64,000 nucleotides of DNA, taken from positions 21,266,569 to 21,330,568 of the forward strand of contig CM053260.1 of assembly GCA_028583405.1 (NCBI GenBank), written 5' to 3'. Positions 17,401 through 30,539 of this stretch are shown here, piece after piece. The position numbers and the translations under genes are program-made. Below the pieces are notes generated by a model. That model had not been told where the DNA came from and searched no databases. It saw only the letters and a program-made list of their open reading frames with translations. The DNA is from Pogonophryne albipinna (Eukaryota > Chordata > Actinopteri > Perciformes > Artedidraconidae). Every line of letters starts with the position of its first letter. Position 1 is the first letter of the stretch.

Positions 17401-18436
17401 ACTAGCTCATAAATAAAGCTTTAAGAGGACACAATTGATGTCACTGTGGAGGCGATATCTGAAGGTTGGGCCAAACTGAAAACAAGATCCTTTTCAATTT
17501 GTCGATGTGTATCAGCGATGATGGCTTTGCAATCCTTTTGGACTTCATAATAATAATCGCCTTAGTAGCTCCCGCCTCTTACACCAACCGGGAAGGGGAT
17601 GACAGGGGCCAGCATCAGACCTCCCGTGGGGGTGATTAGGTCCCCCGACCAGTGTGACAGCCAACGTCATATCAGGACTCTTTCACTGTGTGAGAAGACC
17701 TCTGTCCTCACAACCCAGTATGAAAGAGACCATTTTTTTCTCCCCTCGCCGGGCCATCTGACAATCCAATCAACCAGGCCAGCAGTAACATAATATCCCT
17801 CTTCTGATAGGGGCTCTCTCCCACTCTCCTTGCTTTTCTTCTCTGTCTTTTCCCTCCTTGTTGTTGTGGCAGGGATCTGCAGAGAGGGGCGAAGGTTGGC
17901 AGGGCAGGTGTCTGATTTTCATTAGAATTGCAAATAGGAGTGAGTGGATGCCCGATCAGATAAGAAGGAGAGGCGAGAACAATGGGGGAGAGGAGAGGGG
18001 AGAGAATAGTAGACGGGAGGAGAGGAGACGGCAGTGTTTGGGTCTGACTGTGCTTCCTGTGATCCCTGTGGGGTACAGCCAAGGCTCATCTAACTCCCCA
18101 CCGCACCCAGGAGACCGACTCTTTACCTCACCTCATCCTTCCTACTTCCCTCAGATCATCCACTGGAGACCCATAGGTCGGAGCAAAGGGCTGACGAAAC
18201 ACCAACATGGTTTGAAAAATATCTTCAAAATCTTGCTGGGTTAATCAGATATTCCAGTGATAAGTCCAGTGCTTTCACACCTCATCACGGCTCTTTCCAA
18301 TCTCTCTCAATCTTGCTCATATTATGTCAAAGGCAGAATTAATAGGTGAACATCGTACTTTATTACATTAGCAATGAAGAAAAATGATCTTAACAGATAT
18401 AACTTTCCGGATATGAACCATTGTATAAGTATCTGC
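14473..18436. other. Non-coding stretch, no gene recognised
   Basis: Contains purine-rich DNA around 17960-18040 and otherwise unique-looking sequence. Open frames of 60-128 codons occur but overlap on both strands, lack domains, and fit chance expectation for GC-moderate DNA. Confidence 0.4.
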
Positions 18437-18459
18437 CACACACACACACACACACACAC
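18437..18459. repeat. Short (CA)n run
   Basis: About eleven CA units. Confidence 0.95.
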
Positions 18460-21060
18460 TTCCACCCACACAGGAACAGACCCAGACCAGCTGTGCACTA
18501 AAGCTGTCAAACCCAACAGCTGGACTTAACAATTCTCCCCTCTCAGTGAAATACCACACCACATTTCTGGCACTGAAACACAAATTAACAAAAACAAATT
18601 TACTCAGCATGTCTGAAAACTAAGTTTCAGAGGGCCTAGCAATTTTCAAGTGTGCGTGAAATCACTATGTTCAGGCAATGTTTCGCATGAATCAAGAAAA
18701 TTCCGTAATTACCCGGTTTTTAATCTCATTAATTTGTGTTATAGGCTTTTTCATTGACACACCTTTCAGTCCCCATCGTCAGCAATCCATCCTGAGGGGG
18801 AAGTGTTGAAAATCATCAATTCCTCCGGGCTTGTTGCCGTGGTGAAGGCTTGCAGCGACAAGGTCTGTTGGGTGTGTTTGTGAAAGGACAGGACGGGCCG
18901 GAACGAAGGAACAGCTAGGTCAATACCGCCAAAATGGGAAAAACAAACATTTCTGGGTGAAGTGTTGTTTCAGTTATTTCCCCCCCTGAATAGCTTTCCC
19001 TCTGTACATTTCCCCCCAGTGTGCAGACTGTACTCAGATAAAACCATTTTCCTGCAAATATTTCAATTTTTCCTAATAATTCCTGCAAAGACTGCACATT
19101 AAACATCTTCTGTCTTGCTTTCCATCCACAGCGGTTGTTTTGACAGACAGGGATATGAAGGAGTTAGAAGAAGCTTGGTGAGTATCAGTCTCCTCATGAG
19201 GCACTGTTGGCCTGCGTGGGCGATCTGGCCCCGTCTTAAATGCTGCTCTGTTCGGGATCAAGTTTGCAGTTCTGGTTGGTTTAATAAAGCGTATTCCCCC
19301 CCCCAGATAGACATGGCTCTGGAGCACCTGGCCTGCTCCCAGTGGCTCTGTTCTCACGACACTGTACCGCGCTGCAGCACCTGTTGCTCGGACCTCTGGC
19401 AGCAGATGTTCCAGCTACATTCCATCCCAAAAAGCATGACTATTGATTTGGAGGAAATCCCTGCCAGAATCCATCATCTTGTTTGCTTTGAATTTTGAAA
19501 TCTGCTCCAATTTGTCCTGCTCTTGAATTGGCGGGAAGCAGACATACTTTTTTCGCGAGGTGGAATCTCTTACCTGAATGGCTTAAGTACTTTAAGGAAA
19601 CGGATGGATGGGTTAAGACAGACACCCAGGAACATGTGCATTTAAACACACTACAAACTCTTTTTTTCTTCCCCCTGCTCTATAATCTGTCTCTTTCATA
19701 CAAATCAGCAATTTTCTGGTATCTGATGCATCCCCCGTGACATGAATCATAAACGATATTAATACGGACATTAACCAGGAATAGGTGGTGTTTTTCCTGC
19801 CACTGTGCTGACAGTAAATGGGCTCAGCTCAGATATGGAACTCAGAGCTTGTTAGCTCACGGATAGGAGTGTCCAAACGAAGCAGATCCGACAGCCTAAC
19901 AAGTGGCTGACTTATGGAGCAAATGGGATGTACAGCGCATGGTTATCTTGTCACAAGCAGAGGTAACTGACAGGGAGAAAGAGAGAGGGGAAGTGGGAGG
20001 AAAAGGGGAGTGAATGACAGAATGAGTGAAAAGAGTAAAGAGGCCTTGTGACAGAGCTGCTGACATATTCGCGGGTGAGGTGGGAAAGTGAGTGAGTGGC
20101 AGAAACAAACCAAAGAAATGAGAGTTGGTGCGGAGAAAGAAGAAGAAAAAAAGGAGGGAAAAACTTGAAGCTTTTGAAAGCTTGAAAAACTCTGAGGCCC
20201 CCATTAACACACACACAGACAACCCACCCCTGCCTTCAACTCCCTCTCCTTGCCATTATCCCCACTGGCCAAAACATGGCTCTTTTAGAGAAGAGCCTGT
20301 GCAGCTGCAAGCTTTAAAGTACTAACAGACAATTACAGGCCCTGGTTGCCTTGGCAATATGTTGCTTTCTTCCAAGCCCTGCTACTTACCACAATGTCCA
20401 ATAATGTGAACAAAGCCAAGGAAAGGCCAAACAATAGACCTTTGACCGTTGCCTTTCTCTGTCCCCCTTTTCCAAAAAATGATGCATTCTCGCTCAATGC
20501 CTTCAAACGTCCCAGTTACAAAAACATTATTGAATGTTCTGTGCGTTTTAGACCCGGGGATTCAGGGGTTCAAGGGGACTCCTCAAGCTTCTCTTGTTAT
20601 TGTGTCACTTTATTTTGTTAATGGGGCATGAGAAGGGTCTGGCATGGGTGTGTGACATGTCCTGAGGTCGGACGCACTGTGTGAGTGGACGTTTGTAGGC
20701 AGTGTGTGCACGTGTGTGTCCGCTGCATACAGACCCCATCTGTTTGGTGGCCGGACACAGTCTGGGAAAGTGTGTGCAGGCGAAGAATTCACACACAGCA
20801 CAAAGGTCCAATTATGAGCCCCCACTCAGAGAAGGAGCAGGGGGGTAGAAGAGGGGATAATAGGGGCTTGTCCATCTCGGAAGGGGGTATGATGGTTTCC
20901 TTGCCTCTCACCTCGCCCTCCCCTCTGCTCCCTGCCCCACCACAAACAAAAATGTGTCAACAAGAGCTGAGCATGGAGGAATTTCCCCCTGGAGGAAAAC
21001 AGGCCTGCTATTTGAGCATTTCATTCTGTGAATCAACAGTTGTTAAAAAGTAACATTTTG
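18460..21060. other. Non-coding stretch, no gene recognised
   Basis: AT-rich words such as 'ccgtaattacccggtttt' and 'taatctcattaatttg' near 18700-18740 resemble conserved non-coding elements, without proof. A splice-like context near 19130-19180 and 19305 leads to no recognisable protein. Confidence 0.4.
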
Positions 21061-21150
21061 AGTTAAAGGTATAGTGTGCAGGATTTGACGGCATCAATGC
21101 GGTCATCCAACTTAAAACCGCTCACCCCTCCTAATGCATAACGTCTGTCA
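21061..21150. repeat. Fragment of a TTAA-type fish miniature element
   Basis: The words 'gttaaaggtatagtgtgcag' and 'cactcctcctaa'-like text (21117-21137) match the start of a common fish miniature repeat as I recall it. Only one end is visible. Confidence 0.35.
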
Positions 21151-22431
21151 AATGCAAGACCCTGGTAATGTTTTGGTATCTTTTAGGACTTTCGCCTTGC
21201 TCAAAAGTCATCACATTTATGCTGTGGATGGTGTTAACATCGGGTAAAATGTGTTATTTGCATACATTTCTGGAACAGATATCAGAACGTTGGATAAAGC
21301 CAGGTTTACATTTTTTCTAATTTTGTTGACAAATGGATATCTCTTTGTATCCAGCAGCCGCAAAATAAAAATGTTTGTCGTATGGTAGGAATAAATTGTT
21401 ACATATTACAATAGTCGTAATTTTACATTGAAATCTGTGAAATGTTGGATTATTTAGGATATAAATATACCAACGATAACAGAGAAAATTCATTTAAAAC
21501 ATTTTTGTTTTTGTTTTCTTTGATGTGGTCTGAAAAAAGGAGGAATCAAAATAGCCCAAACAAAGTTTAGCCTGTAATGTCTCGCCTAAAGCCAAACCAT
21601 AAAGGATATATGCAAATATGTAAAACACAATTAATTAAATTCTACAAATAGTTTAATCTCTTGTTTATGTGCATTCAAAGTGCCGCTTTCTCTCTGTAGT
21701 CTCTTCCTGTAGACTGTCTGAAGTCTCGTCTGATGTGAGTTTAATCTCTGGAGTGTTGGGCTTCTGGCCTCTATTATGTTTCACCTCCAGTCTGTCTTTA
21801 CTGTAATAAGTGTGATAAGATTAGCTTGTATGGAAGGAAGTGATAGTAGCTCTGCTAGCGTCATTTTTCAAGCCCCATGGTGGCTTGAATGGTGCCAGCT
21901 CCACTTTGATTTCTTATCTCCAACTCCAGCTACACACTTTTGGCAAATTGCTGTTTGATTCAGGATTGTGACACGCCTGTTTTATCTCAGCAAAATGTCA
22001 GGCGACTCTGACAGCAAAGTCCTGCGGTAGCTATGAGTCTAGACAGTCTTTGATCTTACGGGTCTTGTTTGAAGCGGTCAGGACAATGTGTGAATTCCCT
22101 TAACGTGTTATCAGGGGAAAGCTGTGTGCATTGGTACAAACCTCAACACTTGTGGCTTGGTGCTTGGCTGGAACAAAGTCAACATGACCCAGTTATGAAT
22201 TACGAGGGCAATGTCAAAGACTCTGTTAAAGTGTGGCAAACAAGTGTTACTGAGTCAGAGAATCAATTAATTCCGCACTGGGCCTATCAATCATTTGCAA
22301 ACATCCGCAATACATGTTTCCGAAAACAGGTATGTCCAAAAAAACATTTGAAACACATTTTATGAATTAAATGGAAAGAGCGAATAACTATAATGACAAT
22401 CAAATTCAGAACTAATTAGGAATAGTATGAC

Positions 22432-22640
22432 TTTTTGGGAAATCTGTACATCTTTATCTGATTTTGTGAGAAGATTGATACCACTCTCTTATTTGTTGGC
22501 AAGTATAAAGCTACAACTAGCAGCTGGTGAAGCTTAGCTTAGCTTAGGGACTGGAAACTTGGGGGATCAGCTAGCCTGTCTCCAACTGTTTCCAGTCTTT
22601 ATGCTAAGCTAAAATGCTGCTCTATCCGACTTTATAAGGT
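22432..22640. repeat. Dispersed fish repeat with GCTTAGCTTAGCTTA core
   Basis: The order 'ctttttgggaaatctg', 'gagaagattgataccactct', 'agcttagcttagcttaggga', 'ctggaaactt', 'tttccagtctttatgctaag' matches a very common fish interspersed repeat of unclear class. The sequence is partly self-complementary (a GCTTAG block against CTAAGC), so it could form a hairpin. A related, more decayed copy is near 40324-40700. Confidence 0.5.
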
Positions 22641-23369
22641 TCACATACTGAAAAGCGGTCTCGATCTTCTCAACTAAATCTCAGCAAGAAAGTAAATCAT
22701 GATTATAGGATTGTATAATAAGTTTTCCCTATGCATCAAACTATTATTTAAAGCTCATTAAATAATAAATTAGAAAATATTGATTATTTAAAAAGTCTAT
22801 TATGTGTTATAGTGCAGATCGTGTCACACAGTGCATTCAGGAGGAGCTGCACTGAATATCTCATTGCAGAGCGTGTCATTCTTTGTTGCACTTGTGATGG
22901 CAGAAATATGCATTCATACAGTATATGCTGTGCGTGACACGAAGGAGCATATGTCAGTGCAAGGGCATATGTATACATGTGCACATGTGTAAAGAATGGA
23001 ATGAACCAATATGCAGTTGTGTGTGTACGCTATGAATGTGTATCTGTGAATGTGTGTGTGTCTCTGTGTGAGCATCTGACACTCAAGCATCAGCAGCTGG
23101 TGAACTGCTCTCACACACCAGGTGCGACTTGTAGCTCTAGGCGCTGTGTCAGCACATAGCGTGGCAATATGACACTCTAAAGCACAAACACACACATACA
23201 CACAAACATTCACCATATGTGCACACGGATACACACATGCACAAATTCAGAAGAAATGGTGCACACAGATGTACATACAGAATGCAGCAGGTTTAAATAT
23301 GAATATCATAAATCACTGATCGTATCACAGCATTCAGTTTGATCTGATAGGCTGACCACCTCGGGTACT

Positions 23370-24414
<1,045 letters not shown>

Positions 24415-24492
24415 AACTAGAGAATGCAATTCCTGAAGAAATTGCTAGTGGGAATGCTTTATGCTGAAAAGCTGACGCTAAACTGCTATGCT

Positions 24493-24618
24493 GAAATGTA
24501 ATGTGTAAGAAGAAAGTGAAGAATTTAGATTAAAATGAAATGTGTAAGAAGAAAGTGAAGAATTTAGATTGAAATGAAATGTGTAAGAAGAAAGTGAAGA
24601 ATTTAGATTGATACATGA
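24493..24618. repeat. 39 bp tandem repeat, three units
   Basis: The word 'tgtgtaagaagaaagtgaag' starts at 24502, 24541 and 24580, exactly 39 bp apart. The other copy of the element (near 43211-43250) has a single unit. Confidence 0.9.
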
Positions 24619-24699
24619 ACACTGGAGGCTTGAATGTTTGATGAGAGAAGAAAACAAAGTAAAAAGGCTTGGAAAAGCAGCAGAATATTTGAACCGCAA

Positions 24700-25430
24700 A
24701 CTTCTGAACTAAGTTGATGGCGAATGATCTGTCGCCATGGCAACGGCATTTGATGACACCCCATAATACGCTTAGATGCGTTGATGGCTGCATCGTTACC
24801 AAACCTGTGAAGTCTTGGGCTGTTTGGAGTATTTTCACTGAAGTTATGAGAAAACCGTATTTCAAGGCGAGTACTTTGTTGCCATGGTAACGGCATTTGA
24901 AGAAATCTCAAAACTGTCCCGTAGATGTCTTCAAGGCTGGAATGTTAGCACACATGTGAAGTTTGAGCACTTTTTGAACATTTTCATAGGAGTTATAGCG
25001 ACATCATGTTTTATAGCGAGGGATGCGTTTCCATGGAAACGGCATATGGTGAGATCTCAGATTTGGCGTAGAGCTGTTGAGGCATGGACCGGTGATATAC
25101 AAGGTAAGATTGGGGGACGATTGGACCGTGTCCATTGGACTTACAGCCACATCGTGTTTCATGGCGAATGGTCTGTCTCCATGGCAACGGCATTTCATGA
25201 CACCCCATACTACGCTTAGATGCATCGATGGCTGCATCGTTATCAAACCTGTGAAGTTCTGGGCTGTTTGGAGTATTTTCACTGAAGCTATGAGAAAACC
25301 GTGTTTCAAGGCGAGCATTGTGTTGCCATGGCAACGGCATTTGAAGAAATCTCAAAACTGTCCCGAAGATGTCTTCACGGCTGGACTGTTGAAGTCTGCT
25401 GCATGTCAGTTGGAGTGATGACATCATCGT
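24700..25430. repeat. Internal tandem array of about 148 bp units, five units
   Basis: CCATGG anchors fall at 24735, 24882, 25031, 25179 and 25326, spaced 147, 149, 148 and 147 bp. Units 1 and 4 are close relatives ('gatgacacccc' and 'catgacacccc' variants, then 'ggctgcatcgtta'). Units 2 and 5 are close relatives ('gaagaaatctcaaaactgtc'). Unit 3 differs ('gatatacaaggtaagattgg'). The order is therefore a-b-c-a-b, a higher-order repeat of about 444 bp. Confidence 0.85.
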
Positions 25431-26400
25431 GTTCCATTACACAGGTGTTTATAGTTGAGCTAACGAGCTCTGTAGAGATCACAGGTTTCCATTGTTCTGA
25501 ATGAGACATAAACCTCTTACATGTGAACGTTTTGTGGAAGAACCGTAACAGATATCTGTGAAATTTCAAAACGTGAAGCATAACAAGGAAGTTGAGTATC
25601 TGAAGTGTAATTTTTGTGTAGTTTCGGGTTAATAATGTGGCCTTTTTGGCAGTTTAACTAAAGGTGTGCGGCTGCTACTGTGAGGAAATATCTGCCTGAT
25701 TACAATGGGCTTCAATGGAGGAATGTTGAACGTTTTGGTCACTTCATGCCCTCAAGAGGCATTTTATTGAATTATTTTTGCTTAATTATTTGTCATTTTT
25801 CAAGCTACGAGATGTTTTCCTACGTTTATCATGAAAAATTATGTCCCAGGAATGTAGGGTTTGGGAATTATGGCAGTTTAAAAAAAATATATGAAGGCAC
25901 ATTTCAAGATTTTCTACCCTCTAGCTGTGACATCACGCACTCTAGTTAATGTTAAAATGTGAAGAAAACCTCTAAAACAAGGTCTGAACAAATGTTAATA
26001 TCTCTAAAAGTAGGAATCAGATTTAAAAGTTGTTTTACACGAATAATGTCAGAAAGATTTGTAACATTTGAAAGTTGGAATGAGGTTTCTGAGTGAAAGT
26101 ATGAATGAACAGTTAGCAGTTGAAGTCGCATGAAAATGTGTTGGTGTTGAAGATTTCCTCCATTGACTTCAATGTTAAAAATGTGATGTATTATGGGATG
26201 TATCTCTGGAATTATGAAAGTTATGAATGAGAAAAGTAATAGCCATCGGTTCCCGACCGAGCTGAACGTTTTGATGTTTGAACGGAGTTTCTGCGATGTT
26301 CAATGCGGGAGGAGAAGAGGGCCAAAATACCGGCGGAATAATAAAAATGTGTCCGTAGAAGAACAGTTAGTGGGAATGCTGTTAACAGCATTCCCACTAA

Positions 26401-26911
26401 ATAATCTTGAGATACAGACTGCATTTTGTGGAAATTAGAGATGAGTAGTTGCCATTATGATAAGAACTTGTCAGCAGAGCCTCTGGTTCTTTTTTTTGTT
26501 GCAAGGTGTAAAAGAGACAGGTTATTATGTTACCAGTATGTCGTTGGTTTGGTTTCTTGTGTAGGAGTATTCTTAGGTGGTGTATTAAACAGGCAAACCA
26601 TGACTCCATAATGGGGTAGGAACTTTAGATATATAGTCTATGGGTAGGAACCATACAACTATTTGATGAGATATGAAATCTTAAAAACCAAAATGCAACA
26701 AGAATTGGCAAACTTTAAATTGCATGAGAACCCTGAAGAAAGTCTTATGATATTTCTTCTTTCTGCTATTTCAGCTTATTTCTAGACTCTATGTGTTCCT
26801 TGTTTGGTCTGCTGATGGTCTATTTATTTGTTTCATGGCTTCATATCTAATGTCCTTCTGTCAATTCCTACATTTAAGTGTCTACATGTTGTCTTTACAG
26901 GTGTAGTAGGA
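26401..26911. other. No recognisable gene
   Basis: Short unique-looking spacer between two mobile elements. Confidence 0.5.
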
Positions 26912-27453
26912 CAGTGATTCTCAAACTTTTTTCAATAATGTACCCCCTGATCAGCGCAAAAACAATTAGGGAAGAAAAGCCTATATAAAGAGGTACAGTA
27001 CAGTGCTGCACCATCGGTGTCTGATTTATTATAACAACAACCTTGTAACTGAGAAACACTTAAATGCTACATTTCAAATGTTTACAATCCATCACTAAAT
27101 TCATGGAAAACCAATTTTAACATCATGCCATAACACCAAGACGACATTAGTTGCATTTAACTGATCTGTTTAATGAGTTGTACTTACAATTTAGTGAGAA
27201 ATATGGGCTTGTGCTTCACTGAGGATCTTTGTCATTCTGACAGGGAGGCAAACTGCAGTTATTACACTTAGCGTTTTGAAATATGTGTAACTCTGTTCAT
27301 ATAAAACCCACACTGCTCAAACTTCGTTACTTTTACTAAAATTGGTATTTATTTTTTATTTATTTTTCATTAACATAAAATAAATCTCACGTACCCCCTG
27401 CAGTACTCCAACGTACCCCTAGGGGTCCGCGTACCCCCATTTGAGAACCACTG
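26912..27453. mobile_element. hAT-type non-autonomous element, 542 bp
   Basis: The left end CAGTGATTCTCAAACTTTTT and the right end 'atttgagaaccactg' form the imperfect inverted terminus CAGTG(A/G)TTCTCAAA, a classic hAT end. Subterminal 'gtaccccctg' and 'cgtacccc' words occur on both sides. The flanks TAGTAGGA (26904-26911) and TAGTAGAG (27454-27461) look like a decayed 8 bp target duplication. There is no coding interior. Confidence 0.8.
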
Positions 27454-30400
27454 TAGTAGAGTACCCTATTGAGATTCATTAAAGGTGTATATGTGTCTAC
27501 TGTGTCCTTTACCTCTGTTTGACCGCCCATCAAGCACGTCTGGACAAGGCATCAACTTCTCCAAACTTCTGGTTAACAGTAAGTACTTTATTGGAGCTTG
27601 ATAATCTGCAGAATTAATCTTTTTCTTATGAGGAAAGCAGAGTGGGCGACAGGAGCGCCGCTGACAGACACACTGAGGACACAAACACCGCCGGCCCCCA
27701 CATCTAGACCCCTCAGCAGCAGACTTCCCAATCGTCTCCGGCTTCACATAAGCCAGTCGTCGGGATTTAGAGGTTATTACTTTGTGTTCCCTTCTTTGTC
27801 CGAGGGGTCATCTTTCTGAGTCCAGGTGAGACCGGGGTGAACGCAAGAGAATCTCTGTGTAACTGGGTAATGCTGTATTGATGCTAAAAACACGAGGGAA
27901 ATGACAAATGTGGGAGGGTGGAGTTACCCTAATATTTGTCAGTGGGAGGATAAATGGTGAAGTAGCTTGTGAAGAGACTAGACCCCCTCGGCCCCCCTTG
28001 GAGCGTCCCTGATTGTGAGGCCTGTAGTGTTTGAGCACTGAAGGTCATGGGTGACACCTGTTTCCCGTCTCATCTCCCAACATCAAGTTGAGTTGCCGGG
28101 AGGGGTGGGGGGTTTCAACCCCCACAGCGGCACGGCACAAAACCTCCTGTGTTCGTTTCCTGCCTCGAGCAAGAAAAAATCACTGAAAAGGGGATGAAAC
28201 AGCCAAGTTTGTATATCAGGGTGGGAAATTAATCTCCGAGGTGAAAGAAAAGGCATGCATGCCTTTGAAGGAAAAAAAGGAGTTGCTCCGATTTAAACTT
28301 TGTTGGAAGACGGACTCAAAGTGGAAGCCATGCTCCTACTGGAATACCTGAGCCAAACATTTGTGCCACTTTTGTCAAACTTTGAAGACAATTCTGTTTG
28401 AGTAACTGCATTGAACTGTACTCATGAGTCCAGTCAAAGCAGGATCTACATGCGAACATTGGAGAGAGTTTGCCCCCTTGTGGTGGAAAATAGCACCTTG
28501 TGTGAACCAAGCCAGCATGCCTGCAAAATCAGACAGTATAATGATCACTTGTGCAATGTAAAATATATTTAGTATGACGTGAATATCCTCAGTTAATCTC
28601 TAAACAGTCACAACAAGGTATGTTTGCCAAAGGCTGTCGGATTTTATTGGAGCTCAGTTCAGGAGAGTCGTACCGGTTTGTGCTGTTCTGCATAGAACCA
28701 TCTGGTTTTTTGTTGTCATGGTCGGGATCAGGCCCTTGTCCTTTTACCATATGGTGTTGTAAAAAAAGAAGAAAAACAATAGAATACGCTCAGACACATC
28801 TACAGATTTACACAGTACGAGTCCAACACCTTTAAAACAGACTTGTTGAGGTGGAAAGCTCTGCAAAAGCAGACAATCATCTGCTCCCAGTCTCTTTATT
28901 AGCCCCCTATTTCCCAGTTGCCTTCTCTGCGGCTGAGGCGTGAAACTGCTCCGTGTTTAGGCCTGGTCTGGCCTAAGCCCCTGTGCTTGCAGCTGTATCC
29001 TGACTCAAGGTACAACCCCAGCTGGTTCTCCTTTCCTAACTCTCCTCCTCTTCCTCCTTTTTTTCCCTCTCTTCTCTCGATTTCTTCTTCGCCCCTCCTT
29101 CTATCCACATGCCAAACCACTTATATTTCAGTTTAATAGCCTCTCTCACACTTGCCCTCTCTGCCTCCAAGCGATTATATGGTTTTCACAATGCATCCAT
29201 ATGTATGCCACGCTTACTGAGAGAACTGTTGGACCAACACTTCCTATGACTTGCAAAGTATTACATATGGAAACAATACTTTAGCATTTGTTCCTATATT
29301 CTTCAGGTTTTCAGGTGTAACTATAACTAACTAAAATCTGTTTTCAGACCTTAAAAGATCTTATTCCATATGTGGCAAACGGCAATTGTGGTGCTGAATC
29401 TTATTATTGCACAATTTCGAGTAGTAAAAAGTCTTTAGATGATACTTGGATTCCATCCTCTTGCTCTTCTTGAAATTGGTATTTAAATACATCCAACGTC
29501 TCCTTATTTTGATGATTATTCATATTTCATGAAACGCCTTTTAAAATCCTAAGATGTTTAAGTGCATTGACTACGACACAATGATAAGGATTAATTGAAA
29601 TGCTCATAAGTTGGCTCCCTTCCTAAAGCTTTGATAATGAACCAGGATGGTTTATTTGTTTACTATTTAATTGATGTAGCTACTCTGATTTCTGGTCTAC
29701 TGAATGATTGCCATTACAGTGTGTTGGCAAGCAGTACTTCATACCAACAGGGCTCTGAAACAAAAGAGTACTGTCTGCTCAGTTTTAGGGGGGCAGACAG
29801 CAGATGGCATCAGAGTGCCAAACCTGTGTGTTTTCAGCGGAGCTCTGACTCGTTTGGTCTCTTGCTCAGGTTGTTGTAAAGATGACATCATGAGCTAAAT
29901 GTATCACTAAAACTGACCTCTGGTTGATTTAGTACCAATCATATATCAATTAAAGGATAACAAGTACAAGAGCAGTGAGTCAGAGAACATCAGCTACAAC
30001 ATAAATTGTACCTCACAGGCTGCACTCTACAGAGGCAAACAGCTTCATCAAGAGAAGGGAGTCACACGGTAATAAATACACCACACACCACATGAGCGTT
30101 GCAACCTATTTTTTAATCTTGTCATTATAATGTCAGCTTTTTCACTCCTCCACCCACTGTATCCAGGTGTTTTCACGGGAACAGGCCATAGATAGGAGCT
30201 GACAGGTGTTTGGGTCTCGTAAAATTACTCAGACAATCTGGCAACCCCGCCTCCTGGACAGATGGAGAGGTTGGCAAGGTAGAGATCGCATTTAGCAACG
30301 TCACACACTCGCAGCCAAACTCCTTCCATCATTTCCCCCCAAGAAAAAAAAACTGGCTGTGTTTTAAAAAATATATATTTCGAGAGAATATTAAATTGTA

Positions 30401-30539
30401 GAAATGAAGAATGAATGAGGATGGGATTCAGCTGAAGGCCATTGAGGGAGCACAGATGGACAGACTAACTGCTTCCTTATGTTTTAACAAAGGGGCCATT
30501 AAACATTTAGCTTAACAGAGATACTCTAAATCTATTCAT
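27454..30539. other. Non-coding stretch, no gene recognised
   Basis: Unique-looking DNA including a polypyrimidine stretch near 29030-29100. Positions 27600-27830 are GC-richer, with a donor-like 'ccaggtgagac' at about 27822, but I find no matching acceptor or domain. Confidence 0.4.

Larger units (their letters stand above)
24415..26400 (+). mobile_element. Helentron-like non-autonomous repeat, copy 1
   Basis: This segment of about 1.99 kb is homologous end to end with 43127-45049, in the same orientation. Both begin 'aactagagaatgcaattcct' and finish 'cattcccactaa'. A subterminal 'agtgggaatgc' near 24449 is inverted against the right end, which is a perfect 34 bp palindrome (26367-26400). 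The left part holds a 39 bp unit repeated three times. The middle holds five units of about 148 bp, each with CCATGG followed by an ACGGCAT-like word. No Rep, helicase or transposase domain is visible. A 3' hairpin with subterminal inverted repeats and central tandem repeats is established for Helentron/Helitron-like elements, so that class is my inference. The strand is arbitrary. Confidence 0.65.

Noticed and set aside
17858..18244. 128-codon frame on + and 124-codon frame on - in purine-rich DNA
   Set aside because: The low-complexity composition removes stops on both strands. There is no domain and no splice support.
19115..19498. 127-codon frame with splice-like context
   Set aside because: A polypyrimidine-AG and a GGTGAGT-like word are present, but the translation has no recognisable homology and no partner exons are apparent.
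24530..25427. Overlapping open frames of 60-138 codons on both strands in the Helentron-like repeats
   Set aside because: They arise from 147-bp-type tandem units and a 39 bp (13-codon) repeat. Frames exist on both strands, differ between copies and show no Rep, helicase or transposase motif.
24700..25430. Possible CRISPR array because of regular spacing
   Set aside because: Whole ~148 bp units are homologous, without unique spacers, and the genome is a vertebrate.
27800..27835. Possible exon ending at a CCAG|GTGAGAC donor
   Set aside because: No matching acceptor and no conserved protein in any frame upstream.
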